Source of the DNA: Kitasatospora sp. NBC_01246
GTDB lineage: Bacteria > Actinomycetota > Actinomycetes > Streptomycetales > Streptomycetaceae
NCBI RefSeq assembly: GCF_036226505.1
Contig: NZ_CP108484.1
Location: 6,448,001-6,512,000 of the forward strand
DNA: 64,000 nt
Direction of reading: 5' to 3'
This document shows positions 1 to 12,100 of this stretch, piece after piece (position 1 is the first letter of the stretch; the number at the start of each line of letters is the position of its first letter). The notes under the pieces were generated by a model. It was not told where the DNA came from. It searched no databases and saw nothing but the letters and a program-made list of their open reading frames with translations. A program made the position numbers and the translations under genes.

Positions 1-3000
1 CGCAGGTCGAGCGGCTGGAAGCGGAGATCACGTCCGTGCTGGCCGCGGTGGAACCGCGCCCGGGCCGGATCCCGATGGTGTCCGCGATGACCGGGGAGAC
101 GCTGACCGGTGAGGAGTTGGACGCCGCCTACTGGTACGGCAGCCTGCGCGCCACGGTGCACTTCGACCGCGCGGTGCGGACCCTGGCGGGCCAGGGGCAC
201 CGGGTGTTCGTCGAGGTCTCCCCGCACCCGGTGCTGCTCGGCGCGATGACGGAGTCGCTGGAGGAGGTCACCCAGGAGGCCGGGCCGGGCGCCGTGCCCG
301 CCGCCGTCTGCGGCACCCTGCGCCGTGACGACGGCGGCGCGACCCGTCTGGTCACCTCCTTCGCCGAGGCCTTCGTCAGCGGCGCGGCCGTCGACTGGGC
401 CGCCGTGCTCCCGGCCGGACCGGGAGTGGACCTGCCGACCTACGCCTTCCAGCACGAACGGTTCTGGCCCAAGGGCACGCTGGGCGAGCTGCGCTCCGCG
501 CGCCCGGGAGGCGGCGACGCGCTGTCGCTCGGCCTGGGCGCGGTGGGCCACCCCATGCTCGGCGCGGTGGTGGAACTGGCCGGTGGCGCGGGCCTGGTGT
601 GCATGGGCCGGGTGTCGCTGCGCACGCACGCCTGGCTGGCCGACCACGCCGTCGGCGGCGTCGTCCTGCTGCCCGGCACCGGCTTCGTGGAGCTCGCGGT
701 GCGCGCCGGTGACCAGGTGGGCTGCGGCCTGCTGGAGGAACTGACGCTGCACGCACCGCTGGTGCTGCCCGCCGACCGCGGCGGGGTCCAGCTCCAGGTG
801 GTCGTGGCCGCGCCCGACGCCCAGGGCCGCCGCGGGGTCGAGGTGTTCTCCCGCCCCGAGGAGACGGCCGCCCCGCAGGCCTGGGTCCTGCACGCGAGCG
901 GTGTGGTCGCCCCCGCCACCGCGGCCGGGCGGACCGACGAGGACTTCCTGGTGTGGCCGCCGAAGGACGCCGCACCGGTGGACATCACCGACGTGTACGC
1001 GGTGCACCTCGCCGAGGTGTACGGCCCGACGTTCCACGGCCTGCGGGCCGCCTGGCGCCGGGGCGAGGACGTCTTCGCCGAGGTGGCGCTGCCCGAGGAG
1101 GCGGCGGCCGAGGCCGGCGCGTTCGGCCTGCACCCGGCGCTGCTCGACGCCGCCCTGCACGCCTCGCTGCTGGCGGAGCCGGTCGTCGAGGCCGAGCCGG
1201 GCCAGGTGCCGATGCCGTTCGCGTGGACCGGCGTCGAGCTGCACGCCGGTGGCGCGTCGGTGCTGCGGGTGCGGCTGCGCCAGGACGCCCAGGGCGGGGT
1301 GTCGCTGACCGCCGCGGACGCCACCGGCGCACCCGTGGTGTCGGTGGGGTCGCTGGTGAAGCGACTCGTCGCGATGGACCAACTGCGCTCCGCGCAGAAC
1401 GAGTTGAACGACTCGCTGTTCGTCCAGGAGTGGACCGAGGTGCCCGCCGGCGCCGCCCCGGCCGGCGAGTGGGCGCTGATCGGCGCCGACCGCTTCGGGC
1501 TGGTCGACGAGCTGGGCGCCGCCGCTGTGCCGGTGCGCGCCTTCGCCGGCATCGCCGAGCTGGCCGCCGCCGTCGAGACGGGCGAGGCCGCTGCCGGCAC
1601 CGTCCTGCTGTGCGCGGACGCCCTGCTCGGCGGGGACGCGGACCAGGGCGCCGGCCTCCCGGACACGGTGCGCCGGGCCGGTGCCGAGGCACTGCGGCTG
1701 GTGCGCGAGTGGCTGGACGAACCACGCCTGGACGCCGCGCGGTTGGTGGTCGTCACCCGGGGCGCCGTGGACGCCGGCGGCGAGGCGGTGACGGACCTGG
1801 CGGCGGCCTCCGTACGGGGGCTGCTGCGGTCCGCCCAGGCCGAGAACCCGGGCCGGCTGGTCCTGGCCGACCTCCCGGCCGTCGAGGCCGGCGCCCGAAG
1901 CGCGCTGCTGACCACCGTGGTCGGCGGCGACGAGCCCGAGCTGGCGATCCGCGGCGAGGCCGCCTACGGCCGGCGCCTGACCCGCCCCTCGGGCGAGCTG
2001 GAGCCGGTCATCTGGCCGGCCGACCCGGTGGCCGACCCGGCGGCGCGTTCGCTGCTGGTGACGGGCGGCACCGGGACGCTGGGCGGGCTGGTCGCCAAGC
2101 ACCTGGTGGCGACCGGCCGGGCCGGTGGTGTAGTGCTGACCAGCCGCTCCGGCCCGGCCGCCGCCGGAGCCGCCGCGCTGGCGGCCGAGCTGGCGGAGCT
2201 GGGCGTCTGGGTCCGGATCGTCGCGTGCGACGCGGCCGACCGGGACGCGCTGGCCGAGGTGCTGGACCGGATCCCGGCCGAGAACCCGCTGGGCTCCGTG
2301 GTCCACTCGGCGGGCGTCGTCGACGACGGCGTGATCGCGTCGCTGACGCCGGAGCGGCTGGCGGCCGTCATGCGGCCGAAGGTCGACGCGGCCTGGAACC
2401 TGCACGAGCTGACGGCCGGGCTGGACCTGGAGCGCTTCGTCCTGTTCTCGTCCGCGGCCTCCACCTTCGGCGCGGCCGGCCAGGCCAGCTACGTGGCGTC
2501 GAACTCCTTCCTGGACGCCCTGGCCGGGTACCGCCGGGCCGCCGGCCTCGCGGGGATGTCGCTGCAGCTCGGCCCGTGGATGCACGAGGCGGGCATCGGC
2601 CGGAACCTGGACCGGACCTCGCTGTCGCGGATCGACCGCGGCTTCGTCCCGCTCGGCGCCGAGGACGGCCTGGTCGTCCTGGACGTGGCGCTGGCCCGGG
2701 ACGAGGCGGTGCTGATGCCCGCCCGCCTCGATCTGGCGGCGCTGCGGGCGCAGGCCGCCGGCAGCGCGGACGTCCCGCCGCTGTGGCGCACGCTGGCCGG
2801 GGTGTCCGTCCGGCGCACGGCCGTCTCGGCCGCCGCCACCGGCACCGGCGCCGACGCGGCCGAGGCGCTCCGGCGCCGGCTCGCGGCGGTCTCCGGCCCC
2901 GAGCGGGACCGGGTGCTGCTGGACCTCGTCCTCGCCCATGTCGCCGCCACGCTGGGGCACGCCTCGGCGGACGCGATCGACACCGGCCGCCCGTTCACCG

Positions 3001-3140
3001 ACGTCGGCTTCGACTCGCTGACCGCCGTCGAGCTGCGCAACCGCCTGAACGCCGAGACCGGCCTGCGGCTGCCCGCGACGCTGGTCTTCGACTACCCCAC
3101 CCCGACCGCGCTCGCCACGCTGCTGCGCGGCGAGCTGGCG
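1..3140 (+). other. PKS module A (cut): AT-DH-KR-ACP
   Basis: Only the last part of the AT is in the window, ending at LPTYAFQHERFW near 433-468; its specificity motif is upstream. The visible AT tail is almost the same as those of the YASH-type ATs in modules C-E, which suggests methylmalonyl. DH about 545-1245: HxxxGxxxxP is intact (His codon 644-646) and the second catalytic Asp is at 1146-1148 in HPALLDAALH. KR about 1420-2770: NADPH motif TGGTGTLG at 2061-2084, a VDD motif near 2311-2334 in the LDD position, catalytic Tyr at 2490-2492 with Ala two residues later, which is a B1-type fingerprint. ACP about 2870-3140 with GFDSL, phosphopantetheine Ser at 3015-3017. Expected outcome is an alpha-methyl trans alkene. 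There is no ER between the KR structural half and the KR catalytic half. Confidence 0.9.
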
Positions 3141-6100
3141 GGCGACCTGCCCGCCGTCGCGGCACCCGCCGCGCCGGTGGCCACCGGCGCCGCGGACGAG
3201 CCCATCGCGATCGTCGGCATGGCCTGCCGCTTCCCCGGCGGCGCGGCCAGCCCGGAGGAGCTGTGGCGCCTGCTGGCCTCGGGCTCGGACGCGATCGGCC
3301 CGTTCCCGCGCGACCGCGGCTGGGACTTGGAGAGCCTCTACCCGGACACCGACCCGCACGGCGAGTCGTACACCCAGGCCGGCGGCTTCGTCCAGGACGC
3401 CAGCGCCTTCGACGCGGGGTTCTTCGGGATCTCGCCGCGTGAGGCGCTGGCGATGGACCCGCAGCAGCGGCTGCTGCTGGAGACCTCCTGGGAGGCGTTC
3501 GAGCGGGCCGGGATCGACCCCGCGACGCTGCGCGGCAGCCAGACCGGCGCCTTCGTCGGCGGCTACAGCTCCCGGTACGCGACCGACGTCCAACTGGAGG
3601 GCACCGAGGTCGTCGAGGGCCACCTGGTGACCGGGAACGCGACCAGCGTGCTCTCGGGCCGGCTGTCCTACACCTTCGGCCTGGAGGGCCCGGCGGTCAC
3701 GGTGGACACGGCGTGCTCCTCCTCGCTGGTGGCGCTGCACCTGGCCGCCCAGGCGCTGCGTTCCGGTGAGTGCTCGCTCGCCCTGGCCGGCGGGGCCACC
3801 GTCACCGCCACCCCCGGGGTGTTCGTGGCCTTCGCCAAGGCCGGCGGCATCTCGATGGACGGGCACTGCAAGTCCTTCGCCGCGGCGGCCGACGGCTCCG
3901 GCTTCGCCGAGGGCGCGGGCATGCTCGTGGTGGAGCGGCTGTCGGACGCGCGGCGCAACGGGCACAAGGTGCTCGCGGTGATCCGCGGTTCGGCGATCAA
4001 CCAGGACGGCGCGTCCAACGGTCTGACCGCCCCCAACGGCCCCTCGCAGCAGCGGGTGATCCGCGCGGCGCTGGCCAGCGCCCGGGTGTCGCCCGCCGAC
4101 GTGGACGTGGTGGAGGCGCACGGTTCGGCGACCACGCTGGGCGACCCGATCGAGGCACAGGCGCTGATCGCCACCTACGGCCAGGACCGGCCGGAGGGCC
4201 GGCCGTTGTGGCTGGGGTCGGTGAAGTCGAACATCGGGCACACCCAGGCCGCGGCCGGTGTGGCCGGGGTGATGAAGATGGTGCTGGCGCTGCAGAACGA
4301 GCAGCTCCCGCAGACGCTGCACGTGGACGAGCCGACGCCGCACGTGGACTGGTCGGCGGGCGAGGTGCGGCTGCTGACCGAGCCGGTGGCGTGGCCCACC
4401 GGCGAGCACGTCCGCCGGGCCGGTGTGTCCGGCTTCGGGATGAGCGGTACCAACGTGCACGTCATCCTGGAGGAGGCGCCGGCCGCGGTCGCCGAGGAGG
4501 CGGACGCCCTGGACGAGCCGGCGGGTGAGGCCGGGGCGGTGGCGGTGCTGGAGCCGGCCGGGCCGGTGGCGTGGCCGGTGTCGGCGCAGTCGTCGGAGGC
4601 GTTGGCGGGTCAGGCGGATCGGCTTCGGGAGTGGGTGTCGGCGCGGTCGTCGGTGGATCCGGTGGGTGTGGCGTGGTCGTTGGCGGCGACGCGGTCGGTG
4701 TTCGAGCACCGGGCGGTGGTGGTCGGTGGCGGGCGTGAGGAGCTGGTGTCGGGGCTGGGCGGCCTGGTGGCCGGGTCGGGTGCGGCCGGGGTGGTGTCGG
4801 GGGTTGCCCGTTCGGGTGGTCGGACGGCGTTCGTGTTCGCGGGTCAGGGTGCGCAGTGGGTTGGCATGGGCCGTGAACTGGCCTTGTGCAGTCCGGTGTT
4901 CGCGGCGCGGTTGGCGGAGTGTGGGGCGGCGCTGGCGCCGTATGTGCCGTGGTCGTTGAGTGAGGTTCTGGCGGGTGCGCCGGGTGCGCCCGGTCTGGAC
5001 GCGGCTGATGTGGTGCAGCCGGTGCTGTGGGCGGTGATGGTGTCGCTGGCGGCGGTGTGGGAGGCCGCCGGGGTTTCGCCCGATGCGGTGGTGGGTCATT
5101 CGCAGGGTGAGATCGCCGCGGCGACGGTGGCGGGGATGCTGTCCCTGGAGGACGGCGCGCGGGTGGTGGCGGTGCGGGCTCGGGCGCTGACGAGTCTGTC
5201 GGTGCAGGGTTCGATGGTGTCGGTGGTGATGCCGTCGCGGGCGGTGCGGGAGATCGTCGAGGGTTGGGGCGAGCGCCTGTCGGTGGCGGCGGTGAATGGC
5301 CCGGCTGCGGTGGTGGTGTCGGGCGAGCCGGAGGCACTGTCGGAGTTCGAGCGTGAGTTGGCTTCGCGCAAGGTGCTGCGGTGGCGGATTCCGGCGACGG
5401 ACTTCGTGGCGCATTCGCCGGCGGTGGAGCCGTTGGAGGCGGTGCTGGCGGCGGAGCTGGCCGGGATCGTGCCGCGGGCGGGCCGTGTCCCGATGATCTC
5501 GACGGTGACGGGCGAGTGGTTGTCCGGTACGGAGGTGGACGCCGCCTACTGGTTCGCGAACCTGCGGCGGATGGTCCGCTTCGAGGAGGCCGTCCGCACC
5601 CTGCTGGGCGGCGGCTACGGCTCGTTCGTCGAGGTCTCCACGCACCCGGTGCTGACGGCGGCGGTGGCGGAGACGGCCGAGGACGCCGGTGTCGCCGACG
5701 TCCTGACGGTGGGCACGCTGGAGCGTGACAACGCGGGAGCCACACGCCTCCTCACGGCGTTCGCGCAGGCCTACGTCGGCGGTCTGTCGGTGGACTGGAA
5801 GGTCGTGCTGCCCGCCGCCGAGGTGGTGGAGCTGCCGACCTACGCCTTCCAGCACCAGCACTACTGGCTCCAGTCCGCCGCAGCGCCGTCCCCGCTGGGC
5901 GGCGACGGTGCGAGCACCGCCGCGGAGGCGCAGTTCTGGGCCGCCGTCGAAGGCGGCGACCTGGCCCACCTCACCGAGGCGCTGGCGATCGAGGACCAGC
6001 AGCTCATCGAGGTGCTGCCCGCGCTGGCGTCCTGGCGTCGCCGCGAGCGGGACCGCTCGGTCACGGAGGCCTGGCGCTACCGGGTGACCTGGTCCCCGGC

Positions 6101-9100
6101 GACCGTCCCCGGTGGCCTCGCCCGGCTGTCCGGCCGGTGGCTGGTGGTGCTCCCCGCCGGGGAGACCGACGGCGATGTGGCCCAGGGCTGCGTGGCCGCG
6201 CTGTCCTCCCGCGGCGCCGAGCTCGTCTTCGTCGAGGTCCCGGCCGGGACGGTCGACCGGGCGGTTCTCGCCGCCCTGCTCGGCGAGGCGCTGCGGGGCA
6301 CCGGAGAGGTGTCCGGCGTGCTGTCGCTGCTCGCGACCGACGAGACCCGTCTGCCGGACCACCCGGTGGTGACCGTGGGCCTGGCCGTCACGCTGGGCCT
6401 GGTGCAGGCGCTGGGCGACGTCGAGGTCGTCGCGCCGCTCTGGGTCCTCACCCGGGGCGCCGTGGCCACCGCCCCGAACGAGGTGCTGACCAGCCCGCTG
6501 CAGTCCCAGGTCTGGGGCTTCGGCCGGGTCGTCGGACTCGAATACCCGGACCGCTGGGGCGGGTTGATCGACCTCCCACCCGTCCTGGACGAGCGGACCG
6601 GCTCGCAGCTGGTGGCCGTACTCGCCGGCTGCGACGAGAACCAGGCCGCGCTCCGCCCGGCCGGGATCGTGGGCCGCAGGCTCACCCACGCCCCCCAGCC
6701 GGCGGCGGCCGGGACGTGGCGGCCGACCAACGGCACCGCGCTGATCACCGGCGGTACCGGTGCGCTCGGCGGGCACGTGGCCCGCTGGCTGGTCGGACGC
6801 GGTGTGGAGCGCCTGGTGCTGACCAGCCGGTCCGGCGCCGGCGCCGCCGGTGTCGCCGCGCTCGCGGCCGAACTGGCCGCCCGGGGCGCCCGGGTGGACG
6901 TGCTGGCCTGCGACGCGGCCGACCGGTCCGAGCTGGCCGGCCTGCTCGACCGGATCGCCACGACCGGACCCGCGCTGGGCACCGTGGTGCACACCGCGGC
7001 GGTGCTGGACGACGGCGTGATCGACGGCCTCTCGGCGGCGCGCCTGGAGTCCGTGCTCGCGGCCAAGGCCGCCGGTGCGGCCTACCTGGACGAGCTGACG
7101 GCCGACCTTGACCTGGACGCCTTCGTGCTGTTCTCCTCCGTGGTGGCCACCACGGGCGGCCCGGGTCAGGCCAACTACGGTGCGGCGAACGCCTACCTGG
7201 ACGCCGTGGCCGAGAACCGGCGCAGCCGCGGCCTGGCCGCGCTCGCCGTGGCCTGGGGCCCGTGGGCGGCCGGCGTGGCGCAGGGCTCCGAGGCGGCCCG
7301 GCAGCGGCTGGCCCGCAACCAGTGGGAGGGCGTGATGGACCCGGACCTCGCGGTCCGGGCCCTGGGCGAGGCACTGGACTGCCGCGACACCGTGCTGACC
7401 GTCACCAACATCGACTGGTCCGTCATCCTCGCGCAGCCGCAGCAGGCGGCGAGCCTGCTGACCGTCCCCCTGATGCGTGACCTGCCGGAGATCCACCGGC
7501 TGGCCGCCCTGCTGGCCGAGGTTCCGGCCGCGCCGGTCGAGCAGGACCTGGTCCGCCGACTGGCCGGGATGAGCCGGGCCGAGCAGCGCCGGGTGCTGAC
7601 CGAACTCGTCCAGGCCAAGGCCGCCCACGTGCTCGGCTACGCCTCGCCCGAGGCGGTCGAGACCAACCGCGCCTTCAGCGAACTCGGCTTCGACTCGCTG
7701 ACCGCGGTCGAGCTGCGCAACGACCTCAGCTCCGCCACGGAGCTACGGCTGCCCGCGACCCTGCTGTTCGACTACCCGACCGCGGCCGCGCTGGCCGACT
7801 ACCTGGAGGCGGAACTGCTGGGGGCGGCGCCGGACGGCGCCGGGACGCCGGCGGCCGTGCCGGCCACGATCGCGGCCGACGAGCCGATCGCGATCGTCGG
7901 GATGGCCTGCCGCTACCCCGGCGGCGTGGTCGACCCCGACGGGCTGTGGGCGCTGCTGGCCTCCGGCGGGGACGGGATATCCGGCTTCCCGGACGACCGC
8001 GGCTGGGACCTGGAGGCGCTCGGCGAGTCCTCGTACGTCAGGTCCGGCGGGTTCGTCCAGGACATGAGCGGGTTCGACGCCGGCTTCTTCGGCATCAGCC
8101 CCCGCGAGGCGCTGGCGATGGACCCGCAGCAGCGGCTGCTGCTGGAGCTGTCCTGGGAGGCGGTGGAGCGGGTCGGCATCGACCCGGAGTCGCTGCGCGG
8201 CAGCGCGACCGGCGTCTTCGTCGGCGGCTACACCTCCGGCTACGGCTACGGCGCGGACATCGAGGGCATGGCCCACCTGATCACCGGCAACGCCACGAGC
8301 GTGCTGTCCGGCCGGGTCTCCTACGCGCTCGGGCTGGAAGGCCCGGCGGTGACGATCGACACGGCCTGCTCGTCGTCCCTGGTGGCGATGCACATGGCCG
8401 CCCAGGCGCTGCGCTCCGGCGAGTGCTCGATGGCGCTGGCCGGCGGTGTCACCATCCTGGTGTCCCCGGAGGGCTTCGTCGGCTTCAGCGAGCAGAGCGG
8501 ACTGGCGGCGGACGGCCGCTGCAAGGCCTTCTCGGCCGACGCGGACGGGATGGGCTTCGCCGAGGGCGCGGGCGTCCTGGTGGTGGAGCGCCTGTCCGAC
8601 GCGCGGCGCAACGGGCACCAGGTGCTCGCGGTGCTGCGGGGCAGCGCGACCAACCAGGACGGTGCGTCCAACGGTCTGACGGCGCCGAACGGTCCGTCCC
8701 AGCAGCGGGTGATCCGGGCGGCGCTGGCGAACGCCGGCCTCACGGCAGCCGATGTGGACGCCGTCGAGGCGCACGGGACGGGTACCAGGCTGGGTGACCC
8801 GATCGAGGCGCAGGCGCTGTTGGCGACCTACGGGCAGGATCGTGGTGCCCAGAAGCCGCTGTGGCTGGGGTCGGTGAAGTCCAACATCGGGCACACCCAG
8901 GCGGCCGCGGGTGTGGCGGGTGTGATCAAGATGGTGCTGGCGTTGCAGCACCAGGAGCTGCCGAGGACGCTGCACGCGGACGAGCCGTCGCCGCACGTGG
9001 ACTGGTCCGCCGGTGAGGTGGAGCTGCTGACGGAGGCGGCGCCCTGGCCGAGCAACGGCCGGGTGCGGCGAGCGGGGGTGTCCTCGTTCGGTCTGAGCGG

Positions 9101-12100
9101 CACCAACGCGCACGTCATCCTGGAGGAGGCCCCGGCGGTCGCCGAGCCGGCCGATGCCGGGAACGACGCCGGGAACGACGGCCGGGGCGACCTCCCGAAC
9201 AAGGTGGTCGAGCCCGGTGCGGTGGGCGCCTGGCTGGTGTCGGGCCGCTCGGCCGAGGGCCTCACCGCTCAGGCGGGCCGGCTGTACGACTGGGCCGTGG
9301 CACGGCCGTCGGTGGAGCCGGCGGAGGTGGCGTGGTCGCTGGCGACGACGCGGTCGGTGTTCGAGCACCGGGCGGTGGTGGTCGGCGCCGATGGCGGCGA
9401 ACTGCTGTCCGGCCTGCAGAATTTCGCGGCCGGTGTGCCGTCGGGTGCGGTCGTGTCGGGTGTGGCGCGGCCGGGTGCGCGGGTGGTGTTCGCCTTCGCC
9501 GGTCAGGGTTCGCAGTGGGTCGGCATGGGGCGTGAACTCGCCTCGTGCAGCCCGGTGTTCGCGGCGCGCCTCGCGGAGTGCGAGGCGGCGCTGGCGCCGT
9601 ATGTGGGGTGGTCGCTGAGCGACGTCCTGGCGGGTGCCGAGGGTGCCCCCGCACTGGAGGCGGCGGATGTCGTCCAGCCGGCGTTGTGGGCGGTGATGGT
9701 GTCGCTGGCGGCGGTCTGGGAGGCCGCGGGCGTCACGCCTGCTGCGGTGGTGGGGCATTCGCAGGGTGAGATCGCGGCGGCGACGGTGGCAGGGATGCTG
9801 TCGCTGGAGGACGGCGCGCGCGTCGTGGCGCTGCGTTCGCGGTCGTTGAAGGTGCTGGCCGGGCTCGGCGGGATGCTGTCGGTGAGCCGGAGTGCTGCGG
9901 TGGTCGAGGAGCGGATCGCCCGGTTCGGTGAGCGGCTGTCGCTCGCGGCTGTCAACGGCCCTTCGGCGGTGGTGGTTTCGGGTGAGCCCGAGGCGCTGGA
10001 TGAGTTGAAGGCGGAGTTCGAGGCCGAGGGCGTCCGGGCTCGGATGGTCGCGGTGGACTACGCCTCGCACTCGGCGCAGGTGGACCGCCTCGAAGCTGAG
10101 ATCACCGAGGTTCTCGCGGCGGTGGCTCCGCGTCGGGGCCGGGTGCCGATGGTCTCGGCGATGACCGGTGAGACGCTGACCGGTGAGGAGTTGGACGCCG
10201 CCTACTGGTACGGCAGCCTGCGCGCCACGGTGCACTTCGACCGCGCGGTGCGCACGCTGGCGGGCCAGGGGCACCAGGTCTTCGTCGAGGTGACTCCGCA
10301 CCCGGTGCTGCTGGGCGCGATGAACGACACGCTCGAAGAGGTCGCGCTGGACTCCGCCGCGCTGCCGGCGGCCGTCTGCGGCACGCTGCGCCGCGACGAC
10401 GGCGGTGCCCAGCGCCTGCTGGCCTCACTCGCCGAGGCTCATGTCAACGGCGTGGCGGTCGACTGGACGACGGTTCTGCCCTCCGCCGACCTCGTCAAGC
10501 TGCCGACGTACGCCTTCCAGCACGAGCGGTACTGGCCGCGCGCGGCCGGACCGGCCCTGGGCGGGGACGCGGTGTCGCTGGGTCTCGGTGCGGTCGGTCA
10601 CCCGCTGCTGGGTGCGGCGGTCGAGCTGGCCGGCGGTGCGGGCCTGGTCTGCACCGGGCGGCTGTCCGTGCGGACGCACCCGTGGCTGGCCGATCACGCG
10701 ATCGGTGGGGCGGTGCTACTGCCGGGGACCGGCTTCGTCGAGATGGTGGTCCGGGCCGGTGACCAGGTGGGCTGCGGCCTGCTGGAGGAACTGACCCTCC
10801 AGGCGCCGCTGGTGCTGCCTGCCGACGGCTCCGGTGTGCAGGTCCAGGTCGTGGTGGCCGCCGCCGATGCGGACGGCCGTCGGACGGTCGAGGTGTTCTC
10901 CCGCCCCGACGGGCAGGAGGAGTGGACGCAGCACGCCGGTGGCGTCGTCGCTCCCGCCGGGGAGGCGCCGGTCGCGGAGGAGGACTTCGCGGTCTGGCCT
11001 CCGCGCGGGGCCACGGCGGTCGACGTGACCGGCATCTACGAGGCCGGCGCCGGGGCGTCCTACGGCTACGGCCCGGCGTTCCGGGGGCTGCGCGCGGTGT
11101 GGCGCCGGGGCGAGGACCTCTTCGCGGAGGTGGCACTGCCCGAGGGTGTGGCCGCCGATGCGGGTGCGTTCGGTCTGCACCCGGCGCTGCTGGACGGCGT
11201 GCTGCACGCCAGCGCCCTGGTCGCCGGGGCCGAGGACGAGGGCCAGGTGCGGTTGCCGTTCGCGTGGACGGGTGTCGAGCTGCACGCGGCGGGTGCCTCC
11301 GTGCTGCGGGCCCGGCTGCGCCGTGATGCGCAGGGCAGTCTGGTGCTGTCGGCGGCGGATGCCACGGGTGCTCCGGTGGTCTCCGTCGAGTCGCTGATCA
11401 CCCGTCCGGTGTCGGCCGAGCAACTCCGGTCGAACGATGCCGGGGTGGCGGATTCCCTGTTCACCGTCGAGTGGGCCGCGGTGAGCGTTGCCGAGGCTCC
11501 GGTCGGGGCGTGGGCGCTGATCGGCGCCGATCGCTTCGGCCTCGCCGAGGCGCTGGCCGGGGCCGGGGTACCGGTCCGCTCGTTCACGGACCTGGCCGGT
11601 CTGACCGCCGCCGCCGAGGCGGGGGAGATCGAGCCCGCCCTGGTGCTGGCCTGCGCCGGTGACCAGGCGGAGGGCGACAACGCGGCCGAGGCCGCCCGCC
11701 GGGCGACCGGCGACGCCCTGGGCCTGGCCCAGACCTGGCTGGCCGAGGAGCGTCTGGCCGAGGCCCGGCTGGTGGTCGTCACCCGGGGAGCTGTCGCTGC
11801 CGCGGCCGGGGAGCGGGTCGCCGATCTGCCTGCCGCCGCCGTCTGGGGGCTGCTGCGCTCGGCGCAGTCGGAGAACCCCGGCCGGCTCGTCCTGGTCGAC
11901 CTGCCGACCGGCGCGGGCGCCGAGCAGATCGCCCTCCTCCCGACGGCACTCGCCACCGGCGAGCCGGAACTCGCCGTTCGCGGCACCCTGGCCCACGCAC
12001 GGCGCCTGGCGCGCCCGGCGGGCGAGCTGGCGGTGCCCGAGGGCCCGTGGCGGCTGGAGCCCGATGCCGGCGGCTCGCTGGAGGGCCTCGTGCTCGCGGC

